Source: Shinella sp. SUS2
Lineage (GTDB): Bacteria > Pseudomonadota > Alphaproteobacteria > Rhizobiales > Rhizobiaceae
Reading direction: 5' to 3'
NCBI RefSeq assembly: GCF_001262505.1
Contig: NZ_KQ410738.1
Span: forward strand, 110,869 to 174,868
DNA length: 64,000 bases
Below the pieces are notes generated by a model, which had not been told where the DNA came from, did not search any database, and saw only the letters and a list, made by a program, of their open reading frames with translations. Both the position numbers and the translations under genes were made by a program. The stretch's first letter is position 1, and every line of letters starts with the position of its first letter. Of this stretch, positions 1-8,116 are shown one piece after another.

Positions 1-1
1 T

Positions 2-82
2 GATCCGGTGTTCTACAAGGCGCGCGAGGTCGGCGATTTTACCCTGAACGACCGGGTGCCGGAACCAAGCCTCTATAGCTGA
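2..82 (+). CDS. C-terminal end of an unidentified protein
   Basis: The first open frame on the plus strand runs in from outside the window and stops with TGA at 80-82. The 26 visible residues begin DPVFYKAREVGDF and end PEPSLYS. This is too little to assign a family. A strong rho-independent terminator follows within 25 bases, which supports a genuine gene end. Given the neighbourhood it may belong to the same sulfur-related island, but that is only inference. Confidence 0.55.
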   Translation, partial: DPVFYKAREVGDFTLNDRVPEPSLYS

Positions 83-105
83 GGGCATTCAAACGACCTG
101 CGAGG

Positions 106-132
106 GGGCGGCAAGGAGGGCCGCCCTTTTTT
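106..132 (+). terminator. Rho-independent terminator of the left-edge gene
   Basis: A GGGCGGC stem (106-112) pairs with GCCGCCC (120-126) and is followed by six T residues (127-132). It lies 24 bases after the stop codon at 80-82. Confidence 0.85.
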
Positions 133-139
133 GTTGGTC

Positions 140-173
140 AAAAAAAGGGCCGCAATCCCAGAGGATTGCGGCC
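140..173 (-). terminator. Rho-independent terminator of the minus-strand operon
   Basis: Read on the minus strand, GGCCGCAATCC pairs with GGATTGCGGCC around a four-base loop and runs into a stretch of seven T (A tract at about 140-146 on plus). It closes the operon that starts near 6.1 kb. It is back to back with the plus-strand terminator at 106-132, insulating two convergent units. Confidence 0.85.
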
Positions 174-204
174 AGGGGACCACCCCCACCACGAGGGTTG
201 GATT

Positions 205-1418
205 TCAGAGCGCGCCGTTCTTCGGCGGCGTGATGCCGTTCAGGTGATAGTTGCCGACGACGTGGTACTTCCACGCACCGGATCGTGCAGCGTGTGGGTG
301 CGGGCGTTGCGCCAGTGGCGTTCGAGGTTGAGGCCGCGCTTCGTCGCCGAGGTGCCGGCCAGCTCGAAGAGCACGTTGGCCGCGTCGATCGCGAGTTCCG
401 TCGTCAGCACCTTGGCGGCAGCCACCGCCAATGTTGCGGCGACCGCATTCTCCGAATTGAGGTTCACCTGCGCCTGATCGACCTTGCGCCCGGCCCGCTC
501 CAATGTCGCCTCGGCCGCCTCGGCGCGGATGGCGAGTTCACCGATACGCGCGACGGTGAGCGGATCGTCGGCCGCGCGCTCGACGCCGCTGCCCGTCCAC
601 GGCCGCGCCTTGTCGCGCACATAACCGATCGTCTCCTTCAGCGCCGCGCGGGCGATGCCGAGATCGACGCCGGCATGAATGATCTGGCCGACCGAGCCGA
701 TCGTGCCGGGGCGCTCGAAGCCTTTGTGGTGCTGCACCACAGCGTCGGCGGGCACATAGACGTCGCGCAGGATTGTCGTGCCGCTGCCCGTGGTGCGCTG
801 GCCGAAACCGTCCCAGTCGTCAACGATCTCGATGCCGTCAGTCTCGCGCGGGGCGAAGGACATGGTGAGGCGGTCCTCCCCGTCCAGCGCAAAGATCGTC
901 ACCCAATGGGCGAAGAGCACGCCCGTCGAATAGAATTTTCGACCGTTGATGCGGAACCCCGCGCCATCGGGCGCAATGCGCGTATTGTAATCGCCGACGG
1001 TTTTCGTGCCGACTTCGGAAAGGGCATTGCCAAACCGGTCGCCGGCAAGCGCCCGGCCGAAATAGAAGCGCTTCTGCGTTTCGTTGCCGTCGTGGCGCAG
1101 CGCTTCGAGAATATAGAAGTGGTTCTGCGGGATCTGGCCGATCGAGCTGTCGGCTTCCGACAGGATCGCCGTCACCTCCGCGAGCACGGCGTTGGAGACG
1201 TCGATGCCGCCATATTCGGCGGGAACGGTAATGGCGAGCAGGCCGGAGGCGGAAAGACGGTCCAATTCCTCAAACGGCAGGGCCCGCTCGTAGTCCCGCC
1301 GGCTTGCACCGCCTTCGAATTCGGCAGCCAGCGTGCGCGCAATGGCAAGTGCCTCATCCTCGCTGGCAATGCGGTGGGCGGTTTCCTGTCGGTCGGCAAG
1401 CCGGGTGACGCTGCTCAT
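205..1418 (-). pseudogene. SfnB/DszC-like acyl-CoA-dehydrogenase-family monooxygenase, C-terminal frameshift
   Basis: This is an acyl-CoA dehydrogenase fold flavoprotein of the SfnB/DszC group, known for FMNH2-dependent oxidation of organosulfur compounds such as sulfones and thiophenes. The start ATG at 1418 has AAAGGA seven bases upstream. The body is colinear with two paralogues in the window (8117-9382 and 11989-13221) up to HTLHDPVR. There one base is missing near 271-276: plus strand reads TTCCACGCACCGG where the paralogue has TTCCAGCGCACCGG. The frame therefore ends early at 240. Restoring one base gives WKYHVVGNYHLNG and a stop at 205-207, matching the family C-terminus. It is the last gene after a ribose-type ABC importer. 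The shift could be real or a sequencing error. Confidence 0.8.
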
Positions 1419-1444
1419 GAAAAATCCTTTCGAAAAGTCAGGGA

Positions 1445-2422
1445 TCACGCCCGGCCGGCGGCCTTGCGGTTGGCAAAGCCGATGGCGAGGACGGAGAAGA
1501 TGAGAAGGCCGGTGCCGACTTGCTGCCAGTAGAAATTGAGGCCCGACAGCAGGAGCCCGTTGGCGACGACGCCGAGCAGCAGCACACCGAGTACGGTGCC
1601 CGGCACGTTCGGCCGGCCATGCGGATCGAAGGTGGTGCCGATGAAGGTCGCACCAATGGCGTTGAGCAGGAAGGCGTTACCGGACGAGGGGATGTAGACC
1701 GTCACCGTGGAGGTGAGGATAAGACCGACCACAGCGGCGATGGTCGAGACCAGGATATAGGTGAGCGCGGTGATGCGCGAGAGGCGCAGGCCCGAATAGC
1801 GCACGACGCTCGCCTGGATGCCGGTGGCGAGCGCCACCCGGCCGAAGCGGCTGCGCGCCAGCACGACCCAGGCGCCGGCGACGACCAGCGCCGTGACGAT
1901 CAGGGGCACGGGAATGCCCGCCATCGCGCCATGGCCGAGGAAGCGAAACGCCTCCGGCACGCCGGCCGGCGGCAGGTAGACCGGGTTGCCGCCATTGGTC
2001 AGCAATTGCTGCACGCTGCGCCCGACGAAGAGCGTGCCGAGCGTCGCGAGGAACGGCGAGATGCCGATGCCGGCGATCAGCACGGCGTTGAACAGGCCGA
2101 CCAGCGCCCCGCCGGCAAGTCCGCCAAGCGCCGCGAGCACGACCGGCTGCCCGGCAAGCACGAGGGAGACGAAGGCGAAGCTTGCAAAATCCACCGCCGT
2201 GCCGACCGAAAGATCAATGCCGCCGACCGAGACGGCGAAGGTCATGGCAATGGCGACGATGGCGAGCAGGGCGAAATTGTTGACCAGCACGCTGAGGAGG
2301 TTCGCGCTGGAGAGGAAACCAGGCGCGAGCGTTGCGAACAGGGCGAAGACCGCGGCGAGCGCAGCGATGAGCGCATAACGCGCCAGCCCTTGGGCGAAGG
2401 CGGGGAGGACGGCGGTCGCCAT
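1445..2422 (-). CDS. Ribose-type ABC transporter permease
   Basis: A 325-residue inner-membrane permease of the RbsC/BPD_transp_2 family with about eight to ten hydrophobic segments. It contains the motif VGGIDLSVG (residues about 65-73), typical of sugar/autoinducer ABC permeases. It follows a second permease of the same type with one base between them, so the importer probably uses a permease heterodimer. The downstream neighbour is an SfnB-like enzyme, suggesting that the cargo is an organosulfur compound rather than a sugar. That is inference from context. Confidence 0.9.
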   Translation of the reverse strand: MATAVLPAFAQGLARYALIAALAAVFALFATLAPGFLSSANLLSVLVNNFALLAIVAIAMTFAVSVGGIDLSVGTAVDFASFAFVSLVLAGQPVVLAALGGLAGGALVGLFNAVLIAGIGISPFLATLGTLFVGRSVQQLLTNGGNPVYLPPAGVPEAFRFLGHGAMAGIPVPLIVTALVVAGAWVVLARSRFGRVALATGIQASVVRYSGLRLSRITALTYILVSTIAAVVGLILTSTVTVYIPSSGNAFLLNAIGATFIGTTFDPHGRPNVPGTVLGVLLLGVVANGLLLSGLNFYWQQVGTGLLIFSVLAIGFANRKAAGRA

Positions 2423-2423
2423 G

Positions 2424-3472
2424 TCAGGCGGTCTCCTTGCGGCCGAGCAGCGTGGTGGCGGAGACGAAGAGCAGGATCAGAAGACCCTGCACGCCGCTGA
2501 CCAGCGTGCTGGAAATGTTGAGAAGCTGGAAGCCGTTGACGAGGAAACCGACGAAGAGCGCCGAGAGCAGCGTGCCCGTGATCGTCGGTACCAGCCGGCG
2601 GGAGAAGACCGTGCCGAGCAGGGCGGTGACGACGATCGGCAGCAGCATGTCGCCGGCCCCCGTGGTGCTGCCCGAGAGATAGGAGACCGAGAGGATGCCG
2701 GCAATGCCGCCGGTGAGGCCGCTCGCCAGGAACGAGCCGGCAACGAAGGTTTTGATCGGCAGGCCCGCCGCGCGCGCCGCATCCGGAAAGGCGCCGACCG
2801 CGTAGAGACGAAGGCCGAGCGGCGTATACTGCACCACGGCGGCGACGATGAGCGTGAAGCCGAGCAGGACATAGGCGAGCACTGGAATACCGAACGGTCC
2901 GCCGGCGGAGAGCGCCGAGAGGAAATCCGTCGAGGCGGGGACGACGGTGTTCTGTGTCAGCACCAGTTCAAGGCCGGCAACGACGTTCATGACGGCAAGC
3001 GTTGCGAGCAGCGGCACGATGCCGGCGAGCGTGACAGCGGCCGCGTTGACCGCCCCGATGGCAAGCCCCGTACCGAGCGCGCCGAGGATGGCGACACCAT
3101 CACCCTGCCCGGCCTGCACCAGTGAGGCGTAGACGGCGGCGCTGAGGCCCATATTGGTGGCGAGCGACAGGTCGATGCCGCCGGTCACGACATTCGAGCC
3201 GCCCGCGATGATGACATGGTGAGTCCGATTGCCAGCACGCCCGCGATGGCCGACTGACCGAGCACGTTGCCGATGTTGCCCACGGTGAGGAAAAACGGCG
3301 CGCTTACGGAGAAGACCGCGAGAACGCCAATGAAGACGGCCAACGCGCCGCCGCGCAGCGCGAGTGTGGCGAGCTGGCGGCCGAAAGCGGAGCGGGATTT
3401 GCCTGTCTCGAAAGCCTTCTGCGCCTCGATTTCGATGATGGAGGCCGGAATATAGGGGGCGTCAACCAGCAT
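2424..3472 (-). pseudogene. Ribose-type ABC permease interrupted by a one-base frameshift
   Basis: The N-terminal part starts at ATG 3472, overlapping the end of the ATPase gene by 11 bases. It reads MLVDAPYIPASIIEIEAQ and continues to AIGLTM before hitting a stop at 3185. The C-terminal part resumes in another frame with VTGGIDLSLATNMG and runs to 2424. Inserting one base near 3216-3219 (ACCATGTC to ACCCATGTC on minus) restores the usual GLTHVIIAGGSNVVTGGIDLS arrangement. The gene is otherwise complete, about 349 residues. The partner permease (1445-2422) is intact. If the shift is real, the importer is likely defective; a sequencing error in a C run is equally possible. Confidence 0.82.
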
Positions 3473-4994
3473 GGCGAAGCGTCTCGTAGGCGCCCGTGAC
3501 ATCCGCGAGGACCTCACCCGGGCTAGTTTCGGAAGAGATGAATTGCCGCGTGACGCGGCCGCGGAAGAAGACGAGGAGGCGATCGGTCACGCCGAGCAGT
3601 TCCTCGATATCGGAAGAGAGCACCAGCACGGCCGCGCCGCGCTCGGCAAGCTCGCCGATCAGCCGGTAGATCTCCACCTTGGCGCCGATGTCGACGCCGA
3701 CCGTCGGCTCGTCGAGCAGGTAGATTTCCGACTGGCGGCTCAGCCATTTGGCGATCGCCACCTTCTGCTGGTTTCCGCCCGAAAGCGTCTTCACCAGCGC
3801 CTCGACGCCGTCGGTCTTGATCTCGAGCCGCTTGACGAGATCTTGCGTCTGGCGGCGTTCCGCGCCGCGGTCGATCAGCCTACGGGAAAACCGGGCGAGG
3901 CTGGCAAGTGTCGTGTTTTCGGTGACGGAGAGGTCGAGCGCGACGCCGTCGCGACGACGATCCTCCGGTACCAGTGCCAGGCGCCGATCGGTGGCGGCGG
4001 CGGGATCGACGGAGAACACCGTCTCCCCCTTGACGCGGACCGTACCCCCGGTCGGCCGGTCGAGGCCGAAGAGCGTGCGCACCACCTCCTTGGCTCCCGA
4101 GCCGACGAGGCCGGTGAGGCCCAGCACCTCGCCCTTGCGCAGCGTGAGGGAGACCGCCTCGAAACGGCCCGCCAGCGCGAGGTTTTCGACCTCGAGGATC
4201 ACCGCGCCGGGCGCAACAGCCGGCTTCGGATAGAGGTCGCCGATGGCGCGGTTGACCATCAGCGCGCCGATCTCCGCCGCCGAGGTTTCTGCGACCGGCA
4301 GGGTGGCGACGTCGCGGCCGTTGCGCAGCACGGTGACCGTGTCGCAGAGATCGACGATCTCGCCGAGATAATGCGAGATGTAGAGCACCGTCACGCCCTC
4401 GGCGCTGAGGCGGTGGATGAGCTGGAAGAGCAGGTCCGCCTCGCGCCGGACGAGCGCGGCGGTCGGCTCGTCGAAGACCAGCACCTTGGGATTGGCGATC
4501 AGCGCGCGGGTGATCTGCACGATCTGCTTTTCTGCCGCCGAGAGATCGGCGATCAGCGCGGAATGCGGCAGCGCGAGGCCGAAGTAGCGTTCGAGGATTT
4601 CGGCGGATTTGCGCCGCATCGCCGCGCGGTCGAGGAAGGGCGTGCCGGGGAAACGCAGCTCGCGGCCGAGGAACAGCGCCTCGCCGACCGTGAAGGTCGG
4701 CACCAGCAGGCGGTCCTGGTGGATGAAGTGCACGCCGAGTTCTTCCACGAGATGCGGCGTCAGCCGGTCATAGGCCTTGCCGTCGATCTCCACCGCGCCC
4801 TCGTCCGCCCGGTGAAGGCCGGCGATCAGCTTGATCAGCGTCGACTTGCCCGCGCCGTTCTGGCCGACGAGACCATGCACCGCGCCGCGCCGGACGGTGA
4901 GCGAGGCGCCCGAAAGCGCCTGCGCCCCGCCGAAACGCTTGACGATGTTTTTGAGGCGGATGATCGCCTCGCCGCTCTTTGCCGTGTCCGCCAT
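3462..4994 (-). CDS. Ribose-type ABC transporter ATP-binding protein (two nucleotide-binding domains)
   Basis: A 510-residue RbsA/MglA-like ATPase with tandem ABC domains. The first has Walker A GQNGAGKS (about residue 40) and Walker B VLVFDEPTAAL. The second has the degenerate P-loop GLVGSGAKE, signature LSGGNQQK and Walker B IYLLDEPTVGVD, as usual for this family. It sits between the binding-protein gene (5099-6103) and two permeases and overlaps the next gene by 11 bases. It powers import across the inner membrane. The substrate is unknown; the linked SfnB-like enzyme points to an organosulfur compound. Confidence 0.93.
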   Translation of the reverse strand: MADTAKSGEAIIRLKNIVKRFGGAQALSGASLTVRRGAVHGLVGQNGAGKSTLIKLIAGLHRADEGAVEIDGKAYDRLTPHLVEELGVHFIHQDRLLVPTFTVGEALFLGRELRFPGTPFLDRAAMRRKSAEILERYFGLALPHSALIADLSAAEKQIVQITRALIANPKVLVFDEPTAALVRREADLLFQLIHRLSAEGVTVLYISHYLGEIVDLCDTVTVLRNGRDVATLPVAETSAAEIGALMVNRAIGDLYPKPAVAPGAVILEVENLALAGRFEAVSLTLRKGEVLGLTGLVGSGAKEVVRTLFGLDRPTGGTVRVKGETVFSVDPAAATDRRLALVPEDRRRDGVALDLSVTENTTLASLARFSRRLIDRGAERRQTQDLVKRLEIKTDGVEALVKTLSGGNQQKVAIAKWLSRQSEIYLLDEPTVGVDIGAKVEIYRLIGELAERGAAVLVLSSDIEELLGVTDRLLVFFRGRVTRQFISSETSPGEVLADVTGAYETLRHAG

Positions 4995-5016
4995 GGCCGT
5001 TGTCCTCGTTGTAACT

Positions 5017-5084
5017 CTCTCATCCGCCTGCCGGCACCTTCTCCCCGAGGGGAGAAGGTGGCCCGAAAGGGCCGGATGAGGGGG
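5017..5084. repeat. Rhizobiales intergenic palindromic repeat (RIME/REP-like)
   Basis: Nested palindromes lie between the binding-protein and ATPase genes. CACCTTCTCCCC pairs with GGGGAGAAGGTG (5035-5060), followed by GCCC-gaaa-GGGC, all flanked by outward CTCATCCG and CGGATGAG. The same modules recur at 57015-57135 and 60880-61015. Such elements typically alter mRNA stability inside operons, here between the highly needed binding protein and the ATPase. Confidence 0.8.
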
Positions 5085-5098
5085 CTTCTCCTAAAAAA

Positions 5099-6103
5099 TC
5101 AACCGATGCCGAGCTTTTTGGAGACGTCACCGACATTCACTTTGTTGGCGAGGAGCGCCGGCACGTAGGTTTCACGCGGCAGCGTGTCGCCGGCGAGATG
5201 GCGGGCGACGTTCTGGATCGCCACGCGGCCGAGTTCGGCCGGCTGCTGGGCGACGTCGGCGGCGGCCGGCGAATTCGGATCGGCGACGAGCTGGAGCACT
5301 TCCGGGCTGCCATCGACGCCATAGGTCTTGATCTCGGTGCGGCCGGCGGCAGTGAGCGCCTGCGTCGCGCCGAGCTGCGGGATATCCCAAGCCGACCAGA
5401 TGGCCTTGATCGAGCCCTTTTCCGGATATTTGGCGAGGATCGCCGTGATCTGGGTGAAGGCGTCCTGGACGGTGTTCGGGATCACGTCGCGCAGCTCCGG
5501 CTGCACGATCTGCACCTTCGGGAAATATTTGACCACATTGACCAACTGGTCGTAGCGGATGGCGCAGGGTGTCACACCGTAGAAGCCGTTGAACACGACG
5601 ATATTGCCTTCGCCGCCGATGTCAGAGACGAGCTGGAGGGCGAGGTCCTTGCCGATGCCCCAATTGTCCGAGGTGGAATTGTTGATCGAGTTGACCGAGC
5701 CGACATCGATGGTGAAGACCGGGATATCCGCCTCGCGCGCCTTCTTCAGCCAGGGGTCGATGACGCTGAGCGTGCCAAGAAGCTGGACGATGGCGTCCGG
5801 CTTCTGGGCGATGAGCGTCTGGAGCTGCGAGACAAGCTTGCCGTCGTTGCGGCCGGCGTCGACTGCGATCGGCTCACCGCCAAGGCGTTTCACCTCCTCG
5901 ATCTGGGCGTTATAGGCTTGCAGATCGAAGAAATGATCGGTGCCGGCCGTGCTGATGCCGATGCGCTTGCCCTTCAGCGAAAGCCCCTCCTCAGCCGCGG
6001 CCGTGCGCGTCGAAAAAAGCCCCGCGCCCGCCACCACGCCGGCGACGGCGGTGAGCTTCAGGAGATTGCGGCGGTTGACGCCGGAAAGAGTGTCGTCGGT
6101 CAT
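5099..6103 (-). CDS. Sugar-type ABC transporter substrate-binding protein, Tat-exported
   Basis: A 334-residue periplasmic binding protein of the RbsB-like (peripla_BP_4) family. The N-terminus carries the twin-arginine signature NRRNLLKLTA before a hydrophobic stretch and an AAAEE cleavage region, so it is probably Tat-exported. The mature part begins KGKRIGISTAGTDHFF and contains AQKPDAIVQLLGTLS, typical of type-1 folds. It is the first gene of an operon with an ATPase, two permeases and an SfnB-like oxygenase. An AT-rich palindrome (6134-6150) lies 31 bases before its start codon. Ligand unknown; an organosulfur ligand is inferred from context. Confidence 0.9.
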   Translation of the reverse strand: MTDDTLSGVNRRNLLKLTAVAGVVAGAGLFSTRTAAAEEGLSLKGKRIGISTAGTDHFFDLQAYNAQIEEVKRLGGEPIAVDAGRNDGKLVSQLQTLIAQKPDAIVQLLGTLSVIDPWLKKAREADIPVFTIDVGSVNSINNSTSDNWGIGKDLALQLVSDIGGEGNIVVFNGFYGVTPCAIRYDQLVNVVKYFPKVQIVQPELRDVIPNTVQDAFTQITAILAKYPEKGSIKAIWSAWDIPQLGATQALTAAGRTEIKTYGVDGSPEVLQLVADPNSPAAADVAQQPAELGRVAIQNVARHLAGDTLPRETYVPALLANKVNVGDVSKKLGIG

Positions 6104-6133
6104 GATGTCCCCGTTAGATCAATAGTCATTTAA

Positions 6134-6150
6134 TCTATAAATTATATAGA
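6134..6150. promoter_or_regulatory. AT-rich palindrome TCTAT-N7-ATAGA (site A)
   Basis: A perfect inverted repeat TCTATA-aatta-TATAGA lies 31 bases upstream of the start codon of the binding-protein gene (minus strand). The same spaced half-sites occur at 41428-41444 and, with one or two mismatches, at 13316-13332, 18001-18017 and 24367-24383, all near starts of sulfur-linked operons. It is a likely regulator-binding site, although a half-site could also serve as a -10 box. Confidence 0.6.
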
Positions 6151-6225
6151 CTACAGAGCGAGGACAGGCAGGATTTTCCAAAATGCGGGCGGGTTGGGAA
6201 AAGATTTCGGCTTTAGTCGACCGGC

Positions 6226-6621
6226 TCACGAACGTCGCGCGAACCCTTGCAAAAGCGCGATCCATCTCCGCAGCAAAGTCTTTAGCGCACCATGGAGGCT
6301 GATCAGAAACCGCCGCCGTTTGGCGTGAGCGGGATCGGCATCGCTTGTTCGCAACAGAGCGTAGCCTACCAAAAACATGACGCCGGCAAGGGCGACTGGC
6401 ACAAGAACCGCCACCCCTAGCAAGGCCAATACATAGAAAACAAACGGATTTTCGGAAGCGGTAAGTCCGCCGCCACGGGTAGTGGGAAATCTACCGTCGA
6501 TGATCCACGCAATCCAGACAGACAGAAAGGCGGGTCCGGAAAGGGACAGGCCCACGACGCCTGCCGCAGTTTTCAGGCGATCGCACCGCGTCGGCGCGGG
6601 CTTTTCTCTGGAACCACCCAT
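6226..6621 (-). CDS. Hypothetical membrane protein
   Basis: A 131-residue protein with a GGAGG ribosome-binding site in the correct position before ATG 6621. Two hydrophobic helices are visible (about residues 18-40 and 60-90), with a basic C-terminal tail rich in arginine (KRRRFLISLHGALKTLLRRW). No family recognised. It stands alone between two operons on the same strand, with about 90 bases to the upstream gene. It could be a small accessory membrane protein; function unknown. Confidence 0.65.
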   Translation of the reverse strand: MGGSREKPAPTRCDRLKTAAGVVGLSLSGPAFLSVWIAWIIDGRFPTTRGGGLTASENPFVFYVLALLGVAVLVPVALAGVMFLVGYALLRTSDADPAHAKRRRFLISLHGALKTLLRRWIALLQGFARRS

Positions 6622-6713
6622 TACGCCTCCATTCAGGGAGCCGGACTATCGGGTTTTCGTCACCATCCGGTTATGCGATCTGGTTAGCGAGAGGTTACCG
6701 CTTCCGACGCCCC

Positions 6714-8081
6714 TCACTCCGCAGCCACCGCCCTCGCCCGGAACGCACCGCCCGGGTGGCGGTCCGGCAGGCGATCGCCCGTGCCGAAAAGGCGGTTGCG
6801 CAGGCTGCCGGCGGCGTAGGCGGTCTTGTAGCGGCCGCGCTCCTGCAAGACCGGGATGACGAGATCGATGAAATCCTCGTAGCTTTCGGGCGCGACGGTG
6901 CGGGCGAGGTTGAAACCATCCACCTCGCCCTCGGCGATCCACGCCTCCAGCGCGTCGGCCACCTGATAGGGGTTGCCCACGACCAGCGGATAGCGGCCGC
7001 CGAGCGCCATGCCGGCGAGGATGCTGCGCTTCGTCCAGCCGCGCGCGCGGGCAAGATCGACCGAGGTCTGCACGAAATTGCCCTTGCCGTAGGTGATCGG
7101 CTCGTCGGGTTCGTATTGCGAGAAATCGATGCCCGTGCCGGCGGAGAAATGCGCAAGGCCCGCTTCGGGGCTAGCGTAGCGCGCATAGTCCTCGAACTTT
7201 TCCCTCGCCGCCTTCTCCGTGCGGTCGACGACGACGGTGAGGCCGGCGAAGATGCGCACATCCTCGGCCCGCCGGCCCGCCTCCACCGCACCCTTGCGGA
7301 TGGCGCGCGCCGCGGTGCGGGCGACGCCCGTATCCGGCGGGGAAATGAAGACGCATTCGGCATGGCGGGCGGCAAATTTTTGGCCACGGCCGGAGGCGCC
7401 GGCTTGGTAGAGCACCGGCGTACGCTGGCGCGAGGGCTCACTGAGGTGATAGGCTTCCATGCGGTAGTATTGGCCTTCGTGCCGGATTTTCCGCACGCGG
7501 GTGGGGTCGGCATAGACGCGGGCGCGGCGATCGCGCAGGACGGCGTCATCGTCCCAGCTTCCCTCCCAGAGCCGGTAGAGGAGGTCGAGGAACTCGTCGG
7601 CCCGGTCATAGCGCTGGTCGTGTTCGCCGAGCGCGCTTTCGCCCATCGCCCGCGCGGCGCTGTCGAGATAGCCGGTGACGATGTTCCAGCCGATGCGGCC
7701 CTCCGTCAGGTGGTCGAGCGTCGAGATGCGCCGGGCAAAAATCGCCGGCGCCTCCGCATTGACATTGACCGTGACGCCAAAGCCGAGCCCCTTCGTCACC
7801 GCCGCCATGGCCGAGATCAGCATCAGGGGATCGTTGACCGGGAGCTGGATGGATTCGCGCAGGGTCAGGTCGACGGACTGCTGGTAAACGTCGTAGACTC
7901 CGACGATATCGGCGAGGAACACGCCGTCGAACAGGCCGCGCTCCAGCGTCGCCGCCAGCTCCGTCCAGTAGCTGAGCTTCGTATAGCGGTGCGACTGGTC
8001 GCGCGGGTGGGTCCACAGGCCATGGTTGATATGGCCGGCGCAGTTCATGGTGAAGGCGTTGAGGAGGATTTCTTTTCGCAT
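6714..8081 (-). CDS. NtaA/SnaA/DszA-family flavin-dependent monooxygenase
   Basis: A 455-residue bacterial-luciferase-like (LLM) enzyme of the NtaA/SnaA/SoxA(DszA) group. Known members use FMNH2 from a separate reductase to oxidise nitrilotriacetate, dibenzothiophene sulfone, or N-acyl S-alkyl cysteines. The start MRKEILLNAF (ATG 8081) begins the conserved domain; an in-frame TTG at 8120 is less likely. Family motifs include NCAGHINHGLW, GRIGWNIVTGYLDSAARAMG and PVLYQAGASGRG. It is the last gene of the operon that starts at 13221: SfnB-like enzyme, metNIQ, a second SfnB-like enzyme, then this. That context suggests cleavage of an imported thioether or methylated sulfur compound. Confidence 0.92.
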   Translation of the reverse strand: MRKEILLNAFTMNCAGHINHGLWTHPRDQSHRYTKLSYWTELAATLERGLFDGVFLADIVGVYDVYQQSVDLTLRESIQLPVNDPLMLISAMAAVTKGLGFGVTVNVNAEAPAIFARRISTLDHLTEGRIGWNIVTGYLDSAARAMGESALGEHDQRYDRADEFLDLLYRLWEGSWDDDAVLRDRRARVYADPTRVRKIRHEGQYYRMEAYHLSEPSRQRTPVLYQAGASGRGQKFAARHAECVFISPPDTGVARTAARAIRKGAVEAGRRAEDVRIFAGLTVVVDRTEKAAREKFEDYARYASPEAGLAHFSAGTGIDFSQYEPDEPITYGKGNFVQTSVDLARARGWTKRSILAGMALGGRYPLVVGNPYQVADALEAWIAEGEVDGFNLARTVAPESYEDFIDLVIPVLQERGRYKTAYAAGSLRNRLFGTGDRLPDRHPGGAFRARAVAAE

Positions 8082-8116
8082 GTCTTGTTGCGGCGGGCGG
8101 CGCGCGCCCTTCCCGT

